From assembly GCF_000384375.1 (NCBI RefSeq), contig NZ_ARVX01000001.1, positions 2,294,001 to 2,358,000 of the forward strand: 64,000 nucleotides of DNA, read 5' to 3'. A program made the translations under genes and the position numbers. This document shows positions 18,161 to 26,891 of the stretch, piece by piece. The DNA comes from Methylotenera versatilis 79 (GTDB lineage: Bacteria > Pseudomonadota > Gammaproteobacteria > Burkholderiales > Methylophilaceae). The notes below the pieces were generated by a model, which was given only the letters and a program-made list of their open reading frames with translations, did no database searches and had not been told where the DNA came from. How positions within the stretch are numbered: position 1 is the stretch's first letter; the number at the start of each line of letters is the position of its first letter.

Positions 18161-19480
18161 CTAATCGAAATTTAAGCCAAGATATGTTTCGATTTTAGTG
18201 GCAGAAAAATCCAGCATTTCTTCTGTTAATCCAGGATAAACGCCAATCCAGAAGCTATCATTCATAACTTTATCCGTGTTTGTTAACTCGCCACTGATTC
18301 GATAATTGCGCCCTATCATATAAGGCTGCCTAGTTAAGTTGCCCGCAAATAATAACCGAGTGCCAATCTTGTTTTGATCAAGATAATTCAGTAAATCAAC
18401 ACGGTTAATATTGGCTTCTGGACGAATCGTCATTAAAAAACCAAACCAGGAAGGGTCGCTATTAGGTGTAGCTTCTGGAAGAATTAAAAATTCTTCACAA
18501 GAAGAAAGTCTATTTCTTAAATAAGCATAATTATCTTTACGTGCTTGTACAAAGCTATCAAGTTTATCCATTTGAGCTAAAGCACAAGCTGCCTGCATAT
18601 CTGTAATTTTTAGGTTATAACCTAAATGTGCATAGGTATATTTATGATCGTAACCTTCAGGCAAGGTACCTAATTTCCAACAAAAACGCTTGCCACATGT
18701 GTTGTCTTTTCCTGGTGCGCAATAGCAATCACGACCCCAATCACGGAAAGATTCTGCGATTAATTTCAACTCAGGATTGTTGGTAAACACTGCACCACCT
18801 TCACCCATTGTAATATGGTGAGCGGGATAGAAACTGAGCGTGCCAATATCACCAAATGTACCCGTGAGCTGTCCTTCGTATCGTGAACCCAAAGCATCAC
18901 AATTATCTTCAACCAACCATAGATTATATTTCTGACAAATCTCTTTAACCACTTTAATGTTAAATGGATTACCTAACGAGTGTGCGAGCATAATTGCTTT
19001 AGTCTTAGGACTAATTGCAGCTTCAATTTTGCTGGCGTCGATATTATGTGTAGTCAGCTCAATATCAACAAATACAGGAACAGCGCCAAACTGAAGTATA
19101 GGATTTACGGTAGTAGGGAAACCTGCTGCCACGCCAATTACCTCATCACCAGGCTTAATAGCACGCGCGCCTAATCTTGGTGATGTGAGTGCGGTAAAGG
19201 CAAGTAAGTTAGCAGATGAGCCAGAATTAGTAGTAATTAGAAACTTTACGCCCAAATAGTCAGCCAAGCGTTTTTCAAAGGCTTCATTGAACCGACCTGT
19301 TGTTAACCAACCATCAAGTGAAGCTTCAACCATATTTTTAAGCTCAGCAGCATCAAGCACTTTTCCAGAAGGTGGAATAATAGTTTTACCTGCTTCAAAA
19401 GCTTTAGGCTCATATTTAATTGCTGCATACTCGTCAACCAGTTTAGCAATTTGCTGGCGGATTTCTAAAGGTCTATCCAA
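18161..19480 (-). CDS. rfbH: RfbH: CDP-4-dehydro-6-deoxyglucose 3-dehydratase (E1)
   Basis: A 439-residue fold-type I PMP/iron-sulfur enzyme. It dehydrates CDP-4-keto-6-deoxy-D-glucose at C3 on the way to 3,6-dideoxyhexoses. The usual PLP-binding Lys is replaced by His in SFYPAHHITMGEGG, the hallmark of E1/RfbH. The cysteine cluster in RDCYCAPGKDNTCGKRFC matches its [2Fe-2S] site. The start is a TTG at 19480 with an AAGGA ribosome site eight bases upstream and no ATG that keeps the N-terminal helix. It lies between rfbG and an SDR gene. The partner reductase (RfbI/AscD, E3) is not in the window. Confidence 0.95.
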   Translation of the reverse strand: MDRPLEIRQQIAKLVDEYAAIKYEPKAFEAGKTIIPPSGKVLDAAELKNMVEASLDGWLTTGRFNEAFEKRLADYLGVKFLITTNSGSSANLLAFTALTSPRLGARAIKPGDEVIGVAAGFPTTVNPILQFGAVPVFVDIELTTHNIDASKIEAAISPKTKAIMLAHSLGNPFNIKVVKEICQKYNLWLVEDNCDALGSRYEGQLTGTFGDIGTLSFYPAHHITMGEGGAVFTNNPELKLIAESFRDWGRDCYCAPGKDNTCGKRFCWKLGTLPEGYDHKYTYAHLGYNLKITDMQAACALAQMDKLDSFVQARKDNYAYLRNRLSSCEEFLILPEATPNSDPSWFGFLMTIRPEANINRVDLLNYLDQNKIGTRLLFAGNLTRQPYMIGRNYRISGELTNTDKVMNDSFWIGVYPGLTEEMLDFSATKIETYLGLNFD

Positions 19481-19543
19481 AACGTTTTCCTTATAATTTT
19501 TATGGTTTAATTGTTGATTATTTAAAATAAATAGCTATGTTTA

Positions 19544-20623
19544 TTACAATATTGCTGATTCGTATTGTTTTATTTGCTCTAAGCATAAAGTTTGCATATC
19601 AGCATTTGCTTGATGCGCTTTGTGCCAAACACAAATTTTATCTATCGCTTCAGCTAACTTCCATCTTGGTTGCCAATTCAAAAGCATCTTTGCTTTAGAG
19701 CAATCAAGTTTCAAATAATGCGCTTCATGAGGATGATTGCCGCTATCTAATGACCAACTCGCACCTTCACCCCAATCTTTTGCAAACCTTTCCACAATCC
19801 ATTGCACAGGCTTAGCATCATCGTCATTGGGGCCGAAATTCCATCCCTCAGCATACGCTGATCCATGTTGATATAAATTTTCAGCCAATAATAAATAGCC
19901 TGACAATGGCTCTAACACGTGTTGCCACGGGCGTACAGCTAAAGGATTTCGAATGTTGACTGGATTGTTTAATGTGATGGCTCGCACAATATCAGGAATA
20001 AGTCGATCATATGCCCAGTCACCGCCGCCAATCACGTTACCCGCACGGGCAGAAGCCAAAGCAACTCCATGGATTTCATATTTACCTGAGTGAAAATATG
20101 AGCTTCGATATGCAGCAGTTATAAGCTCTGAACAGCCTTTACTATTACTATATGGATCATAACCACCCATCGCTTCGTTTTCACGATATCCCCACACCCA
20201 TTCGCGATTTTCATAACACTTGTCACTTGTAACGTTTACTACAGCCTTGACACTTGGGGCATTTCGCACGGCCTCAAGCAAATTTACGGTGCCCATTACG
20301 TTTGTAGAATAAGTTTCAACTGGATCAATATAGGATTGACGTACTAAAGCTTGTGCTGCCATGTGAAAAACAATCTCAGGCTTGTGTTCAGCAAAGACTG
20401 CAGACAAGCCTGCTAAATCACGAATATCGCCAACAATATTAGTCATACCTTTACTAACATTTGCAACATCAAATAAGCTTGGTTTAGCGGATGGAGCTAA
20501 AGCATAACCCACAACATTAGCACCCATCGATTGCAACCACAAAGATAACCAACTGCCTTTAAAACCAGTATGTCCTGTTAAAAGAACGCGCTTATTTTTC
20601 CAAAACTCGTGATTCACGACCAT
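19544..20623 (-). CDS. rfbG: RfbG: CDP-glucose 4,6-dehydratase
   Basis: This extended SDR of about 360 residues converts CDP-D-glucose to CDP-4-keto-6-deoxy-D-glucose. Motifs are [15 protein letters not shown] (NAD site), [30 protein letters not shown], and YDPYSNSKG with the catalytic Tyr-x3-Lys. [17 protein letters not shown] and [10 protein letters not shown] follow, all characteristic of RfbG/AscB. The ATG at 20623 is chosen; GTG codons at 20632 and 20617 are alternatives. The start overlaps rfbF by 10 bases, consistent with coupled translation. It supplies the substrate of RfbH. Confidence 0.96.
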   Translation of the reverse strand: MVVNHEFWKNKRVLLTGHTGFKGSWLSLWLQSMGANVVGYALAPSAKPSLFDVANVSKGMTNIVGDIRDLAGLSAVFAEHKPEIVFHMAAQALVRQSYIDPVETYSTNVMGTVNLLEAVRNAPSVKAVVNVTSDKCYENREWVWGYRENEAMGGYDPYSNSKGCSELITAAYRSSYFHSGKYEIHGVALASARAGNVIGGGDWAYDRLIPDIVRAITLNNPVNIRNPLAVRPWQHVLEPLSGYLLLAENLYQHGSAYAEGWNFGPNDDDAKPVQWIVERFAKDWGEGASWSLDSGNHPHEAHYLKLDCSKAKMLLNWQPRWKLAEAIDKICVWHKAHQANADMQTLCLEQIKQYESAIL

Positions 20624-21387
20624 ACCTTCCACGGCGCTTTACCTGACTGCCATAGTTCTTCAAGATGTATCTTGTCACGCAAGGTGTCCATTGGCTGCCA
20701 AAATCCATGATGTTGAAATGCGGCTAACTGGCCTTCTTCTGCCAATCGCTCTAATGGATCGCGTTCCCAAGTAGTTTTATCATCCACAAGATATTCAAGA
20801 ATTTGTGGTGACAATACAAAAAAACCACCGTTTATCATTGCACCGTCACCTTTGGGCTTCTCATGGAAACTATTCACTTTTACGCCGTTTAAATCTAAAG
20901 CACCAAAACGTCCTGGAGGAATTGTCCCTGTTAGAGTAGCTTTAAGTCCCTGTGCTTTATGGAATTTAATCAGTTTAGTAATATTGACATCGCTGACTCC
21001 ATCTCCATAAGTAAAACAAAAAGCCTCTTCATCTTTTATATAATCTGCTACACGCTTTAAACGACCACCTGTCATCGTTTCTTCGCCAGTATCGACCAAA
21101 GTTACTTTCCACGGTTCGGCATAACGCTGATGCACTTCCATTTTGTTATTTTGCATATCAAAAGTAACATCTGAAGTGTGTAAAAAATAGTTAGCAAAGT
21201 ATTCTTTAATGACATAGCCTTTGTAGCCACAGCAAATCACAAAGTCATGAATACCATGAGCAGAATACATTTTCATGATATGCCACAAAACAGGCTTGCC
21301 GCCAATTTCAACCATAGGCTTTGGTCGAACTGATGTCTCTTCACTGATACGGGTGCCTAAACCACCCGCCAAAATTACTGCTTTCAT
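20614..21387 (-). CDS. rfbF: RfbF: glucose-1-phosphate cytidylyltransferase
   Basis: A 257-residue nucleotidyltransferase that makes CDP-glucose from CTP and alpha-D-glucose 1-phosphate, the first committed step to CDP-deoxysugars. The N-terminus [23 protein letters not shown] holds the nucleotide-binding Gly-rich loop, and [10 protein letters not shown] contains the catalytic metal-binding Asp. [13 protein letters not shown] and a WERDPLE motif are family-specific. The start ATG overlaps the stop of manC in a TAATG junction. It is the first gene of the CDP-sugar module. Assignment to this family is firm. Confidence 0.96.
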   Translation of the reverse strand: MKAVILAGGLGTRISEETSVRPKPMVEIGGKPVLWHIMKMYSAHGIHDFVICCGYKGYVIKEYFANYFLHTSDVTFDMQNNKMEVHQRYAEPWKVTLVDTGEETMTGGRLKRVADYIKDEEAFCFTYGDGVSDVNITKLIKFHKAQGLKATLTGTIPPGRFGALDLNGVKVNSFHEKPKGDGAMINGGFFVLSPQILEYLVDDKTTWERDPLERLAEEGQLAAFQHHGFWQPMDTLRDKIHLEELWQSGKAPWKVWS

Positions 21388-22802
21388 TAATTAACTACTC
21401 TTCCATAACTATCATCAAACCGAATAATATCATCTTCGCCTACATAATCACCACACTGTACTTCAATAATACTTAACGGTTCACTACCTTTATTTTCTAA
21501 GCGATGGCGATGCGTTTTTGAGATATAGGTGGATTGGTTTTCGTTTAAGGTGAATTCGATTTCGTTATTGGTAATGGTGGCAATACCAGAAACGACTACC
21601 CAATGTTCAGCGCGATGTTTGTGCATTTGCATGGATAATTTTGCACCTGGATTCACTACAATGCGCTTGATTTTAAAGTTGATACTTTCTTCTAGGACAG
21701 TGTAACTGCCCCATGGGCGATAAACCGTCTGATGGATTTCAGTTAAAACGGGATTGTGAATTTTCACTTGTGCAACTAGCGCTTTAATGTCTTCACTACG
21801 GTTTTTATCGCAAATCAAAGTAGCATCTGCAGTTTGAATAACCGCGATGTTATCTACGCCCAAAATTGCCAGCAAACCTGTTTCTGTCCACAGCAAACTA
21901 TTGGTTGTTTCTTGTGATAACACTTGGCCGTGCGTCACATTGTTTTGCGCGTCTTTTTCATGCCGTTGGTAAATAGAATCCCAGCTACCTAAGTCGCTCC
22001 ATGCCATATCCACTGGCACTACCGCCACTTTTTCTGCCAGTTCTGCCAAGCCATAATCCATCGATACATTATCAAAGTTCGCATAAGTATCTGAAAAGTT
22101 TTCCTCATTCAGACTAACCACTTGCTGCGCCATTTCTGGTTGATATTGTTTCAGCATATTCATAAATGCTTGTGATTTAAACACGAACATACCGCTATTC
22201 CACAAATAGCCATCGCTGACAAATTGTTTGGCTTTTTCCACATCAGGCTTTTCGACGAACTTATCGACCTTAAACAACGGCAGCGCGCCATTGTATGTCA
22301 GTTGCTGTCCAGTCTTAATATAACCATAACCAGTTGCAGGCTCATGCGGCTTAATGCCGAGCAATACTAAATAGCCATCATTCGCGGCTAATTCAGCGGT
22401 TTGCCAAGCTTGTAAAAACGCATCGGTTTTATCGATGGCATGATCAGAGGCAAACACACCGATCAACGCGTTTGGATCTTGCTGATTGATTTGATTCACT
22501 GCCCAAGCAATCGCAGGTAAAGTATTTCTGGCGCAAGGCTCTGCCAACACATTACTCACAGATTCAGGCGCGATTTCTGCCAATTGACCTTTTACTTCGA
22601 ATTTATGATCTTCGTGCGTAACCGTAAACAAATTGGCGGCAGAAACATGCGCTAACAAACGCTGTGTGGTTTGCTGCAACAAAGTTAAATCGCCATTTAA
22701 TGCCAATAATTGCTTAGGACGTAATGTACGTGATAGTGGCCACAAGCGCGTGCCAGAGCCGCCACATAAAATAATCGCATAACGGTTTAATTGCGCGCTC
22801 AT
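21387..22802 (-). CDS. manC: Bifunctional mannose-1-phosphate guanylyltransferase/mannose-6-phosphate isomerase
   Basis: A 471-residue ManC/CpsB/AlgA-type type II enzyme. The N-terminal guanylyltransferase domain has [20 protein letters not shown] and FVEKPDV motifs. The C-terminal cupin domain of the isomerase has [10 protein letters not shown], a [13 protein letters not shown] metal site and a late HRLENKG motif. It makes GDP-mannose, precursor of mannose, fucose, rhamnose or perosamine units of the polysaccharide. It starts with ATG 4 bases into the end of the regulator gene. Downstream GDP-mannose-converting enzymes are not obvious in the window. Confidence 0.95.
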   Translation of the reverse strand: MSAQLNRYAIILCGGSGTRLWPLSRTLRPKQLLALNGDLTLLQQTTQRLLAHVSAANLFTVTHEDHKFEVKGQLAEIAPESVSNVLAEPCARNTLPAIAWAVNQINQQDPNALIGVFASDHAIDKTDAFLQAWQTAELAANDGYLVLLGIKPHEPATGYGYIKTGQQLTYNGALPLFKVDKFVEKPDVEKAKQFVSDGYLWNSGMFVFKSQAFMNMLKQYQPEMAQQVVSLNEENFSDTYANFDNVSMDYGLAELAEKVAVVPVDMAWSDLGSWDSIYQRHEKDAQNNVTHGQVLSQETTNSLLWTETGLLAILGVDNIAVIQTADATLICDKNRSEDIKALVAQVKIHNPVLTEIHQTVYRPWGSYTVLEESINFKIKRIVVNPGAKLSMQMHKHRAEHWVVVSGIATITNNEIEFTLNENQSTYISKTHRHRLENKGSEPLSIIEVQCGDYVGEDDIIRFDDSYGRVVN

Positions 22803-23161
22803 GATTGATTGATCTCCATTTGATGGAATTTGATATTAATCGTTTGGTTAGCGTCTTTACGCAGCTCTTCTATTTCAGCTTGTAAATTAGCATGTTCTTG
22901 CAATTTCATCTTCAAAAATCGCGCAGTAATCACGGATTTTTCTTCTAAACCTTTAGGCGTTAAAAGATACATATAGCCGAGTTTGTTTTTATTATGATGA
23001 AAGTTTGTAGCTTTTAATAAGCCCACTTCTATCAATGCCTTAAGACAAAAATTCACGCGACCTAAACTGATGCTCAATTCGCGCGCTAAATCGCGTTGGC
23101 TAATCTCTGGATTAGCTTCTAATATTTTTAAAATTTTATAGCGGTATTCGTCAGTTAACAC
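22799..23161 (-). CDS. MarR-family EPS-associated transcriptional regulator
   Basis: A 120-residue winged-helix protein. The HTH is in the region ILEANPEISQRDLARELSIS, followed by a recognition helix with LGRVNFCLKALIEVGLL and a wing. The C-terminal part is a helix rich in Leu and Glu (MKLQEHANLQAEIEELRKD) that would form a coiled coil for dimerisation. This composition matches the small MarR-like EPS-associated regulators at the head of exopolysaccharide loci in betaproteobacteria. The start codon is GTG at 23161, as no ATG precedes the HTH. Its 3' end overlaps manC, so it is co-transcribed with the whole polysaccharide locus. Targets are unknown. Confidence 0.88.
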   Translation of the reverse strand: MLTDEYRYKILKILEANPEISQRDLARELSISLGRVNFCLKALIEVGLLKATNFHHNKNKLGYMYLLTPKGLEEKSVITARFLKMKLQEHANLQAEIEELRKDANQTINIKFHQMEINQS

Positions 23162-23174
23162 GAGTCAAATCAAC

Positions 23175-23191
23175 CGTTCATCAATTGAACG
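23175..23191. promoter_or_regulatory. Small palindrome just upstream of the EPS regulator
   Basis: The arms cgttca (23175-23180) and tgaacg (23186-23191) flank a five-base spacer, 14 bases upstream of the regulator's GTG start. The position suits an autoregulatory operator for the winged-helix regulator. No second copy was searched for systematically. The rest of the 142-base spacer before hslR shows no further recognisable feature. Confidence 0.4.
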
Positions 23192-23303
23192 CCAGTGTAA
23201 CAACCTTCAGTCCATCCATGCAAGTAGTACTTTTAATTTTGTACCTAAGCCATTGATTTAGTTGCAATGACTTAACACTATTTTTAGCTCAATTAATTTT
23301 AAT

Positions 23304-23717
23304 TTAGCCTATTCCAGTAAACTTCTTAATATCGCGTTGTTGGCGTTTAGTAGGTCGCCCTGCGCCTCTTTCCCTAATGCCATGATCTGCCTCACGCGTG
23401 ATTATGGCGTTTTCACGCTTGGTTTTACTTTGCTCAGTTTCAACATATAAAAGTGCCGCTTCTGGCGCACCACGGCGAATGTTAGACAATCCCGTTACAC
23501 TCACTTCTATTTCAAACTCTTTACTGCGCATATTAATCAACATGCCTATTTTGACTTCTTTGGCAGGCTTGGCGCGGTCGCCATCTACACGCACTTTTCC
23601 GCTATCAACGGCATCTACTGCAATGCTACGAGTTTTAAAAAAGCGTGCCGCCCACAGCCACTTATCTAAACGGCATTTTTCGTCAGCGCTTTCCGATTTT
23701 TCAGTTTTTTCTTTCAA
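23304..23717 (-). CDS. hslR: HslR-like S4-domain RNA-binding protein (heat shock protein 15 family)
   Basis: A 137-residue protein with an N-terminal S4 RNA-binding domain (CRLDKWLWAARFFKTRSIAV and GKVRVDGDRAKPA). The basic C-terminal tail (GAGRPTKRQQRDIKKF) matches Hsp15. Hsp15 binds stalled 50S subunits carrying nascent chains and helps recycle them after heat stress. The start is a TTG at 23717; no closer ATG leaves the S4 domain intact. It ends 142 bases before the EPS regulator start and follows the Lon-like protease, a plausible protein-quality neighbour. Confidence 0.9.
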   Translation of the reverse strand: MKEKTEKSESADEKCRLDKWLWAARFFKTRSIAVDAVDSGKVRVDGDRAKPAKEVKIGMLINMRSKEFEIEVSVTGLSNIRRGAPEAALLYVETEQSKTKRENAIITREADHGIRERGAGRPTKRQQRDIKKFTGIG

Positions 23718-23759
23718 GCAAACCTACTTCAATATTAATGAAAATATTCCAAATTAAAA

Positions 23760-25970
23760 CTAAATCAAATTAAGCTGCTTTTGTTGCTGATACGGCTGGT
23801 TACTTTCCAGCGTTTTACGGTAATTTGCCAATTCTTCTTGCACGTGTCCCATGACAGTATTTGGGGCGTAAATGCCCGCCATATCTTGCTGCCCTGCTGC
23901 CAGCCCAGTTAAATACTCAATACCTTCTAGCACGTGGTCAATGGTAATAATATGAAACTGGCCTTGTTTAACCGCCTCTACTACGGCTGTATCCAGCAGC
24001 AAATGGCGTTGATTGCGTTTAGGAATAATCACGCCTTGTTTGCCGTTAAGTCCAAGCGCTTGGCATACGCGGAAATAACCTTCAATCTTCTCATTCACGC
24101 CGCCAATCGGCATCACTTCGCCAAATTGATTCAGCGCACCAGTTACGGCAATGCCTTGGCTAATCGGTAAGCCAGCCAAGGCGGAAAGCAAGGCAAACAA
24201 TTCCGCGCACGAAGCAGAATCACCTTCTACGCCATTATATTCCTGCTCAAAAACCAATGACGCATTCAAACTTAATGGTGCCAAATGGCTAAAGCTGGCA
24301 CTTAACCAATTTTGCAGGATAAAAATGCCTTTATCATGATTCGGGCCACTCATATTCACTTCGCGGTCAATATTAATCAGGCCTTTTCCGCCTGGATAAC
24401 AGCGCGCGGTAATGCGAATCGGCGAGCCGAAACTAGCATCGCCTAGCTCAATATGCGTCAAGCCATTCACTTGCCCTACTACATCGCCATGTACCTGAAT
24501 AAGCAACTCGTTATCAATGATTGAATCACGAATTTGTGACTCGAAATATTGATTACGCGTCGATTTAGCTTGAATCGCTGCCTGCACATGTTGTGCGGCA
24601 ACTAAGCTCTCACCATGTGCAAAAGCGGCACTTTCCAACATCAAGCGCTCTAAAAACGCAAAGTTTGTGCTGATGCGCGTTTGGTCTTCCTCCAAACGCT
24701 GCAACGCGCCAATCAAGGCGGCAACCGCGTCTTTTGTAAAATGAGCCGTGCCATGTTGCACTGATTTCTGCGCGATAAATCCTGCAATCGCGGCATAATT
24801 TTCAGGCGTTGCCGAAATGCGCTCTGCAAACTCCACTTTAATCGGAAAATAATTGAAGAAATCTGGCTGCTCATCCAAACAATCGTAAAAATCTTCACGC
24901 GTGGCAATCAACACCAGTTTCACTTGCAACGGCAAAAGCGTGTTATTCGCCACATAACTCGTGCTTTGCGCGTTGCTACTTGCATCCTCAATTTGCAAAG
25001 TGCCATTGCGCAGAAACCGATGCAGTTTTTCAATGATTTGTGTGCCATTTTGTTCATCATTTAACAAATCACGCAAATGCAATAACAACATACCACCATC
25101 AGCCTTGTGCAGATTACCTGCACGCAACCTAGAAAAATCTGGTGAAACCGAACTATCCGAAGCACTTTCAACGCCTCCAAATAGTGATTGTATGCTGGGA
25201 TCGTTATCGTAAATGACAGGCTGGCTCAGCGATTGCGCTTGTGTTGCGCGATTATCCACCAACACGTTGACGCGAAAGCGTGCAAAAAACGGTTCGCTGA
25301 TTAACCCTTCTAAATTGCTTTCCGCATCTGCACTCACTGCTGGTTGCCACGCTTTTAAATAGGACAATGTTTCTTGATTAACCATCTTAAAATATGCTTT
25401 TAAAGTTGGCTCATCAAAAGCTTGTTCCAGTTGCAAAATCGCTGCACTTAGCCATTGTTCTGCGGCTGTTAAAATCGTCTCTTGATTATCTGCCGCCACA
25501 AAATTAGGTAGCTCTGTCATTAATGCACGTGCAAAACCGTCCATTTCAACGCGCAGTTTATTCGCCATTCCTACTGGTAATTTAATTAAACTTGGCAGGT
25601 TAATCTGCTCGAAATTGTAAATCGAGACCAAATCCCTTAAACCTAATAAATCTAAATCTTTTGAATTAACTGTTTTTGCCTGCCTGGCAATGTCTAACAT
25701 CGCGCTATGCATCAGCGAAGTACGGCCACTGCCGTGCGCACCAAGCACTAATACATTAAAACCTGTTTGCTGCATATTCAAACCAAACAACGCAGATTTT
25801 TTTGCTTCACTTTGCGCGACCCAGCCGTGCGCATTTGGTTGCAACGTATTGGTCTGCAATATATTTAGTGGAGATTCAGCGCCATTTTCTAGCAATTCTT
25901 GTGTGTTATTAAACGTTAACTCGTTTAACGGAATGCTGGCATTTAAATCGTTTGCGGTTAATTTTTGCAT
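23760..25970 (-). CDS. Lon-family AAA+ protease (AAA_32 plus Lon C-terminal protease domain)
   Basis: A 736-residue protein. A Walker A-like GAHGSGRTSL lies near residue 75-85. A Walker B-like region is GGMLLLHLRDLL. The C-terminal S16 protease domain has GDSASCAELFALLSALAGLPI with the catalytic Ser, and IGGVNEKIEGYF with the catalytic Lys of the Ser-Lys dyad. This plan resembles the YcbZ/LonH-type and LonB-like proteins rather than LonA, as no N-terminal LAN domain is seen. The frame opens at a TTG, but the next codon is ATG at 25970 and is chosen. Substrates are unknown. Confidence 0.88.
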   Translation of the reverse strand: MQKLTANDLNASIPLNELTFNNTQELLENGAESPLNILQTNTLQPNAHGWVAQSEAKKSALFGLNMQQTGFNVLVLGAHGSGRTSLMHSAMLDIARQAKTVNSKDLDLLGLRDLVSIYNFEQINLPSLIKLPVGMANKLRVEMDGFARALMTELPNFVAADNQETILTAAEQWLSAAILQLEQAFDEPTLKAYFKMVNQETLSYLKAWQPAVSADAESNLEGLISEPFFARFRVNVLVDNRATQAQSLSQPVIYDNDPSIQSLFGGVESASDSSVSPDFSRLRAGNLHKADGGMLLLHLRDLLNDEQNGTQIIEKLHRFLRNGTLQIEDASSNAQSTSYVANNTLLPLQVKLVLIATREDFYDCLDEQPDFFNYFPIKVEFAERISATPENYAAIAGFIAQKSVQHGTAHFTKDAVAALIGALQRLEEDQTRISTNFAFLERLMLESAAFAHGESLVAAQHVQAAIQAKSTRNQYFESQIRDSIIDNELLIQVHGDVVGQVNGLTHIELGDASFGSPIRITARCYPGGKGLINIDREVNMSGPNHDKGIFILQNWLSASFSHLAPLSLNASLVFEQEYNGVEGDSASCAELFALLSALAGLPISQGIAVTGALNQFGEVMPIGGVNEKIEGYFRVCQALGLNGKQGVIIPKRNQRHLLLDTAVVEAVKQGQFHIITIDHVLEGIEYLTGLAAGQQDMAGIYAPNTVMGHVQEELANYRKTLESNQPYQQQKQLNLI

Positions 25971-26088
25971 CAATTTGCGGATTTTCTATTTTATAAATGA
26001 CTTAAAGATGATTGGTTATTTAACAGATTTACACAGAGAATATTTAATGTAATTTATTATAAAAATACTTTAACTATATGTTTATTAA

Positions 26089-26541
26089 TTACTTACTCCA
26101 TTTTTCAAGCGATTCATCATCACTCAATTTAGCATCCACCCAGCGCTCACCAGTTGGCGTGATTTCTTTCTTCCAAAAAGGCGCTTGGGTTTTTAAATAA
26201 TCCATGATGAACTCACAAGCCTTAAATGCCTCACCGCGATGCGCGCTTAACACCGCCACCAGTACAATCTGGTCAAGCGGCTTAAGTGTTCCAACTCGGT
26301 GAATGACCAAAGTATCAATCAGATTCCAACGCGCATGCGCCTGAGTTTCAATCGCCGCCAGCGCAGTTTCTGTCATGCCCGGATAATGCTCCAAAGTCAG
26401 CGTATTGACAGAATCGCCATCATTCATATCGCGCACTTGGCCGACAAAACTCACCAGCGCACCAGCGCTTGGGTTAGCAAGACGTAACTGGTTCAATAAT
26501 AAACCAACATCAAAGTCTTCAGTTTGTACTTGAATACTCAT
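26089..26541 (-). CDS. moaE: Molybdopterin synthase catalytic subunit MoaE
   Basis: A 150-residue MoaE. It transfers sulfur from the thiocarboxylated MoaD to cyclic pyranopterin monophosphate to make molybdopterin. Visible features are GALVSFVGQVRD, LTLEHYPGMTE, IHRVGTLKPLDQIVLVAV, SAHRGEAFKACEFIMDYLKTQAPFWKKE with the catalytic Lys and the family's conserved KKE. It starts with ATG 35 bases downstream of moaD. The moaD-moaE order is a standard operon. Confidence 0.95.
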   Translation of the reverse strand: MSIQVQTEDFDVGLLLNQLRLANPSAGALVSFVGQVRDMNDGDSVNTLTLEHYPGMTETALAAIETQAHARWNLIDTLVIHRVGTLKPLDQIVLVAVLSAHRGEAFKACEFIMDYLKTQAPFWKKEITPTGERWVDAKLSDDESLEKWSK

Positions 26542-26576
26542 TCAGTCGCCCATTCAATTTCTAAGCTATTCAATTA

Positions 26577-26834
26577 CTAGCCACCCGTCACAGGTGGGAA
26601 AAACGCTACTTCATCATTAGCTTGAATCTTAGCTAAATCATCTACCAAATTATGGTTAATCGCAGCACGTACAACCTGCTTACCATCGAACAAATTAGCC
26701 CACACATCTCCGCGTAAAGCCAACCAGTTTTTAAGCGCAGTGATGGTTGAAATGTCACTTGGCAAATCCAACTCTTCTGTCGAGTAATTCACTGCTTCTT
26801 TGATTCTGGCAAAATATAAAACTTTTATTTTCAT
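26577..26834 (-). CDS. moaD: Molybdopterin synthase sulfur carrier subunit MoaD
   Basis: An 85-residue ubiquitin-like sulfur carrier. The first strand KIKVLYFARIKEAV, a helical middle and the C-terminal FFPPVTGG are diagnostic; the terminal Gly-Gly is adenylated and thiocarboxylated before sulfur transfer to MoaE's substrate. It starts with ATG and sits immediately upstream of moaE. No molybdoenzyme is in the window, so the cofactor would be used elsewhere. Confidence 0.95.
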   Translation of the reverse strand: MKIKVLYFARIKEAVNYSTEELDLPSDISTITALKNWLALRGDVWANLFDGKQVVRAAINHNLVDDLAKIQANDEVAFFPPVTGG

Positions 26835-26891
26835 TTTAATTCAATTATTTAGGATTATTAATTAATGTAAATTATTGGTTAACTTAATGGA

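Noticed and set aside
23398-23757. 119-codon plus-strand frame opposite hslR
   Set aside because: It is antisense to the S4-domain gene and has no recognisable domain.
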